Shown in pieces: positions 60,325 to 64,000 of a stretch of DNA of 64,000 nt. The notes below the pieces were generated by a model. That model made no database searches. It had not been told where the DNA came from and saw only the letters and a list, made by a program, of their open reading frames with translations. The stretch covers positions 124,001-188,000 of the forward strand of contig NZ_JADWOX010000007.1 in the NCBI RefSeq assembly GCF_016135805.1, read 5' to 3'. Source of the DNA: Caulobacter hibisci. GTDB taxonomy: Bacteria; Pseudomonadota; Alphaproteobacteria; Caulobacterales; Caulobacteraceae. Within the stretch, counting starts at the first letter, position 1. Every line of letters starts with the position of its first letter. The position numbers were made by a program, and so were the translations under genes.

Positions 60325-62001
60325 ATGGCGGCCGACTGGAAAGCGATCATCCGGCAGCGCGATCACCTGAAGGCGATCCGCGCCCTGCGCGACAGCGAGT
60401 TTCAGCTGATCGCCGACTACTACATGCCGCGCAAGACTTTCGAGGTGGCCCCCCAAAAGGGCCAGCTGCGCCCGCGCCTGGTGACCACCAGCGTGCCCCA
60501 GCGCGCCCTGGCCGACAGCGCCGCGTTCCTGGTCGGCTACCTGATCGACCATACCCGCCCGTTCGTGAAGCCCAACGTGGCCCGCGGCCTGGTCGCGGCC
60601 GGGCGCCAGACCGAACTGGACGACGCGAGCCTGGACTACCTGGACGGCGTCAGCTGGTCGGTGTTCGACCGGATGATGCTGCCCCAGTCGGGGTTCCTGC
60701 AAAGCGTCAGCCGGCTGGCGATCGAGCTGCGCGGCTTTGGCACGGGCGTGCTGTGGACCGGCCGCAAGCGCGGATTTGGCCCGGTGTATCAGGCCCGCCC
60801 GTTCCGCCGGTGCTGGATGTCGTCGGACGAAAACGACCAGATCGACACGGTCTATTACGAGTGGTGCTTGCCTGCCTGGCAGGTGGTGCAGCAGTACCCC
60901 GCCGCCAAGGGTGTCGATAAGATCGCCGAGCTGGCGAACGATCCCAAGCGCGAGCAGACCGACGTGACCCTGCTGCACGCGGTGGAGCCGCGCCGCACGG
61001 GCCGGGCCCTGCAGGCCGGTTCCGACAAGCCGTTCGCCAGCGTGGTGATCGCCGTCGACTACGAAGGCGCCGTGCTCGAGGAAAGCGGCTACGACAGCTT
61101 TCCCTACAGCGTGCCGCGCCTGGGCGTGGAGGAGGGCAGCGCCTACGGCACGGGGGACGCCTGGCGCGCCCTGCCTGACGCCATGGTGCTGAACGCCCTG
61201 CAGCGCGACGTGGAAGCCGGTGTCGGCCTGCGTGTGCGCCCGCCGATGTTCTCGCCGGCCCGGCTGTTCGGCAAGCCGATCGACCGGCGCCCGGGGGCGC
61301 TGAACGTCTATGACGAAACCGGCCTGGGCTTCCAGACCCTGAAGGACGCCATCCAGTACATGCCGGTCGGCGGCGACGTCGGGATCGGCTCGGACTACAT
61401 GCAGATGCTGGAACGCCGCATCGAGCAGGCGTTCATGACCGACTGGATGCGCCTGCCCGATAACGGCCAGCGCACCGCCACCGAAATCAACGACCGCCGC
61501 GACACCCGCCTGCGGGCCATGGCCGCCCTGATCCCGGGTGTCGATCGCGACCTGATGGGCGTCTGCGCCAGTCGCACCCTGGACGTGATGGTGGCGGAGG
61601 GCCAGCTGGCGCCGCCGACCGAGCAGCTGAGCGAGGTCGAGGTCGACTGGGACTATGCCGGTCCGCTGGCCATCGCCCAGCAGATGGGCCAGGTGGGCAT
61701 TTTCGAGCGCATCCTGGGCCTGGCCGAACGGGTGGCCCAGATCGACAGCCGCGAGGTGGCCACCGTGGCCATGGGCGAGGGCCTGCGGGCCAGCGCCGAC
61801 GCCCTGGGCGCGCCGGTGGGCATGATGCGCTCGCGCACGGCCGTGGCCGAGATCCGCGCCGAGGACGATCGCCGGGCCGAGGAAAAGCACCAGGCCGAGA
61901 CCGCCGCCACCGCCGCCGCCGCCCTGCGCGACGGCGGGCAGGGCGTGCAGACCCTGGTCGCCGCCGACCAGATGCAAAACCAGGAAAGGATGGCCGCGTG
62001 A
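60325..62001 (+). CDS. head-to-tail connector (T7 gp8-like portal) protein
   Basis: 558 residues of the Head-tail_con family, the portal of T7-like podoviruses. Typical blocks are RDSEFQLIADYYMPRKTF, DSAAFLVGYLIDHTRPFVKP, AIELRGFGTGVLW and SYGTGDAWRALPDAMVLNAL-like SAYGTGDAWRALPDAMVLN. The C-terminus is Ala-rich and helical. Twelve copies form the DNA-entry ring in the capsid. Confidence 0.9.
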   Translation: MAADWKAIIRQRDHLKAIRALRDSEFQLIADYYMPRKTFEVAPQKGQLRPRLVTTSVPQRALADSAAFLVGYLIDHTRPFVKPNVARGLVAAGRQTELDDASLDYLDGVSWSVFDRMMLPQSGFLQSVSRLAIELRGFGTGVLWTGRKRGFGPVYQARPFRRCWMSSDENDQIDTVYYEWCLPAWQVVQQYPAAKGVDKIAELANDPKREQTDVTLLHAVEPRRTGRALQAGSDKPFASVVIAVDYEGAVLEESGYDSFPYSVPRLGVEEGSAYGTGDAWRALPDAMVLNALQRDVEAGVGLRVRPPMFSPARLFGKPIDRRPGALNVYDETGLGFQTLKDAIQYMPVGGDVGIGSDYMQMLERRIEQAFMTDWMRLPDNGQRTATEINDRRDTRLRAMAALIPGVDRDLMGVCASRTLDVMVAEGQLAPPTEQLSEVEVDWDYAGPLAIAQQMGQVGIFERILGLAERVAQIDSREVATVAMGEGLRASADALGAPVGMMRSRTAVAEIRAEDDRRAEEKHQAETAATAAAALRDGGQGVQTLVAADQMQNQERMAA

Positions 62002-62207
62002 GCCGGAAGTCACCGCCCAAGCCGACCGCGCCCCGCACGGCGCCAGAGCCGGCGCTGGCCGGCTGCGTCACCTGCCGCTTCGCCGTCTGGACCGACCAGC
62101 AGGCGCGGGGCGTCTGCAAGCGCTTTCCGCCCACGCCCATCGCCGGGGCGGGCAATCTCCAGCCCTCGGTGACGGCGCTGGACGCCTGCGGTGAGCACCG
62201 CCCGTGA
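61998..62207 (+). CDS. small cysteine-containing phage protein
   Basis: 69 residues with CVTCRFAVW, GVCKRF and ACGEHRP: four Cys and a His that could hold zinc. Overlaps the portal gene (GTGA) and the following one. Function unknown. Confidence 0.68.
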   Translation: MSRKSPPKPTAPRTAPEPALAGCVTCRFAVWTDQQARGVCKRFPPTPIAGAGNLQPSVTALDACGEHRP

Positions 62208-62575
62208 CCCTGCTGGATTTCGATCCGAGCGCCGCCGCCCAGGCGGTGCGCTATCGCGACGCCGAGGAAATGGCCAGGCGCTATCGCCGCGTGTTCGGCG
62301 GCCAGGACGGCCGCACGGTGCTGCTGGACCTGCTGCACCTGGCGGGCGTGGCCCAGATCCGGCCGCCGGGCATGAGCGACGGCGACCGGCGCCACCATGA
62401 CGGCCGCGCCGCCCTGGCCCTGGAGATCCTGGCCCTGGCCGGCCCCGACGTCGTCGGGGCGACCGTGGGCGTGATGACCGCAGACCTTGTTCCACCGGAA
62501 GGACTAGACGATGACCGACCAATCGAACCCGCCCGCGAACCCGCCGGGAGACCCGGGGCAAACCCCGATTTCTGA
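62204..62575 (+). CDS. Bbp19-like phage protein
   Basis: 123 residues. RYRRVFGGQDGRTVLLDLLHLAGV-like region (core YRRVFGGQDGRTVLLDLLH) and RAALALEILALAG recall the Bbp19 family found next to portals and scaffolds in Bordetella-type podophages. GTG start overlaps the previous gene by four bases, and its end overlaps the scaffold gene by 65. Confidence 0.7.
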   Translation: MTLLDFDPSAAAQAVRYRDAEEMARRYRRVFGGQDGRTVLLDLLHLAGVAQIRPPGMSDGDRRHHDGRAALALEILALAGPDVVGATVGVMTADLVPPEGLDDDRPIEPAREPAGRPGANPDF

Positions 62576-63386
62576 CAAGCCGTTCTATGACGCCTGGGGT
62601 GATGACCTGAAGGCGTCGGCCACCATCGTCAATGCCAAGTCGGCCGAGGACGTGGCGCGCATGTACCTGAACGCCGAAAAGCGCCTGGGCGTGCCCGCCA
62701 ACCGCCTGCTGGTCGTGCCCGACAAGGTCGACGACGCCGAAGGCTGGGGCAAGATCCACGCCGCCCTGGGCCGTCCCGACACGGTCGAAGGCTATCAGGT
62801 GCAGCTGGGCGAGAACGCCAGCGACGCCGACAAGGCGTTCGTCGACAAGTTCCTGGGCGAGGCCCACAAGGCCGGCGCCAGCCCGGCCGTTGTGGCCGCC
62901 GCCATCGGCGTGCTGAACGAGGCCACGGCCCAGGCGCGGACCGACGCCGAAGCGGCCGACAAGGCCGCCGCCGAGGCCACGCGCGCGGCGCTGGACAAGG
63001 CCTGGGGCGACAAGGCCAAGGTCTATGACAGCGAGATCCCGGCGCTGCTGACCCAGCTGGGCGAGGAGCTGGACAAGACCCTGCCCGAGGGCGCCAGGCT
63101 GGGCGACGTGGTCGAGAAGCTGAACGCCGAGGGGATGGGCAACAGCCCGACCCTGCTGCGCCTTCTGGCCCATCTGGCCGACAGCCGCGCCGAGCCTGGT
63201 TTGCCTGGCGGGGGCAAGGGCGGCGCCGACCGGGGCATGACGCCCGATCAGGCCGGCGCGGCTCGTCGAGCGTTGGAGGCGGACCCGGTCAAAGGGTTGG
63301 CCCTGCGCGACCGTACTCACAGCCTGAACAAGGACGTGCTGGCTGAGCGTAACAGGTTGCTGGCGATCGAAACCGGCAAGGCTTGA
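62511..63386 (+). CDS. putative capsid scaffold protein
   Basis: 291 residues, highly charged and helical, with disordered Pro-rich N-terminus (NPPANPPGDPGQTPI), KSAEDVARMYLNAEKRLGVP and an Ala/Glu-rich helical core, ending with a basic tail. This layout and its place between portal and capsid are typical of podophage scaffold (gp9-like) proteins. Confidence 0.75.
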   Translation: MTDQSNPPANPPGDPGQTPISDKPFYDAWGDDLKASATIVNAKSAEDVARMYLNAEKRLGVPANRLLVVPDKVDDAEGWGKIHAALGRPDTVEGYQVQLGENASDADKAFVDKFLGEAHKAGASPAVVAAAIGVLNEATAQARTDAEAADKAAAEATRAALDKAWGDKAKVYDSEIPALLTQLGEELDKTLPEGARLGDVVEKLNAEGMGNSPTLLRLLAHLADSRAEPGLPGGGKGGADRGMTPDQAGAARRALEADPVKGLALRDRTHSLNKDVLAERNRLLAIETGKA

Positions 63387-63424
63387 CCGTCGCCGCAAAT
63401 CAGTGAAGTCAATGCGTAACAGCC

Positions 63425-63474
63425 GGGGATGCGCCGAAGCTGAACTGCCCTTCGGGGCATCTTAGAGCATCCCC
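63425..63474. promoter_or_regulatory. nested hairpin upstream of the capsid gene
   Basis: Outer stem GGGGATGC/GCATCCCC (63425-63432 and 63467-63474) encloses TGCCC-TTCG-GGGCA (63446-63459), a UUCG-type stable hairpin. The 257-base gap before the capsid has no gene. It may act as terminator, mRNA stabiliser or processing site. Confidence 0.5.
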
Positions 63475-63643
63475 ACCTTCGCCCTTCGCCGGGTAGCCCC
63501 ATGGGTCCGGCTTTCGAGGGCGACGCGCCAGGGCGCGTTAAAGCCAGGACGCATCCGGTTCGCCGGGGAGTGCTGCCGATCAAAACCCCATTGATCGACG
63601 CCGTGCGCGCAGCGCGCGGCCGCAGCACGAAGGACGTCCGGCC

Positions 63644-64000
63644 ATGGCCGAGAACACCGAACTTTCGCAATACGTGCCCGGCTTCAAGGCCAACCTGAAC
63701 CTGGCCCCGCAGCAGACCGACAGCCGCCTGCTGGCGTCGGTGGACAGCGAACTGAACTATTCGGAGCCCGGCACGGGCTTCAACGCCGACGACGTGGGGA
63801 TCAGCGATCCCGAAGACGTCAACACGCGCGTCCCCGACACGCCGGACAAGTTCCTGGACAAGACCCGCCGCGTCGGCTTCTTCACCACCTTCCAGGACAG
63901 CGCCTGGGTGGACAACGTCGACAAGGTCGCCGAGCTGGTCGATCCGACCAACCCGACCATGCAGGCCCTGATGGCCGGCCGCTGGCGCAAAGCCGATGCC
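63644..64000 (+). CDS. major capsid protein, partial
   Basis: The first 119 codons; cut by the window edge. MAENTELSQYVPGFKANLNL and TGFNADDVGISDPEDVNTRV, FTTFQDSAWVDNVDKVAELV have the look of podophage coat proteins (T7 gp10-like/P22-like). Located directly after the scaffold, as expected. GGACG upstream of ATG 63644 serves as ribosome binding site. Confidence 0.75.
   Translation, partial: MAENTELSQYVPGFKANLNLAPQQTDSRLLASVDSELNYSEPGTGFNADDVGISDPEDVNTRVPDTPDKFLDKTRRVGFFTTFQDSAWVDNVDKVAELVDPTNPTMQALMAGRWRKADA

Larger units (their letters stand above)
38634..64000. mobile_element. temperate prophage, right end outside the window
   Basis: From the split tRNA-Lys onwards all recognisable genes are phage-type: integrase, a dense cluster of small leftward genes, S24 repressor and Cro-like regulator, primase and primase-helicase, terminase, T7-type head-tail connector, scaffold and major capsid. 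At least 25 kb belongs to the element. Tail, lysis genes and the right attachment site must lie beyond 64,000. The connector type suggests podovirus-like virions. Confidence 0.92.

Overview
The window is high-GC DNA with a strong C/G bias at third codon positions, tight operons joined by ATGA, GTGA or TTGA overlaps, and gene content typical of an alphaproteobacterium of the Caulobacterales (Caulobacter/Phenylobacterium type). Supporting genes are a TamA/TamB pair, an alpha-E plus ATP-grasp pair, an arginine succinyltransferase operon with a GapR (DUF2312) homologue further on, and intergenic palindromes of a kind common in that group. The genus is inferred from gene content only.

Positions 1-38,600 are host chromosome. 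They hold (i) an alpha-E/ATP-grasp pair; (ii) tamA-tamB, for outer-membrane biogenesis; (iii) an arginine-degradation operon, M20 hydrolase-astA-astD-astB-GNAT, with astC and astE absent here; (iv) a large catabolic region from about 14 to 38 kb. Region iv contains three PuuE-type polysaccharide-deacetylase-fold hydrolases, an isocitrate-lyase/PEP-mutase-fold lyase overlapping LeuD/LeuC-like dehydratase subunits, a glutaryl-CoA-dehydrogenase-like enzyme, an enoyl-CoA hydratase, an amidase, a PaaK-like CoA ligase and an MmgE/PrpD protein. It continues with two CaiB/BaiF CoA-transferases, an acyl-CoA dehydrogenase, a MaoC hydratase, a citrate-lyase-type CoA-ester lyase, an SDR, two MDR reductases, an FAD oxidase and a sugar-type MFS transporter. 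Together these look like machinery for opening amides or cyclic imides and degrading the resulting branched dicarboxylates through CoA esters. The exact substrate cannot be read from the sequence.

Positions 38,634-64,000 are a prophage that runs off the right edge. Its left end is the 3' half of a tRNA-Lys(CTT) gene, so the host tRNA was split at integration and the intact copy should lie beyond the window. A diverged tyrosine integrase is followed by a leftward cluster of tightly packed small genes ending in a phage-encoded GapR homologue. Next comes a control region with an S24-type repressor, a Cro-like regulator, four copies of a 13-bp operator in two tandem pairs and a perfect parS-type palindrome. 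Rightward genes encode a toprim primase and an AAA primase-helicase. A striking intergenic array of twelve hexamers, arranged three forward, three reverse, three forward, three reverse, precedes the packaging genes (TerS candidate, TerL). Between TerL and the portal lie a nucleoside-hydrolase-like Ig/lectin protein and an OafA-type acyltransferase, candidates for tail-fibre or cargo and lysogenic-conversion functions. The T7-type head-tail connector, a Bbp19-like protein, a scaffold and the start of the major capsid gene indicate podovirus-like morphogenesis combined with a temperate lifestyle.
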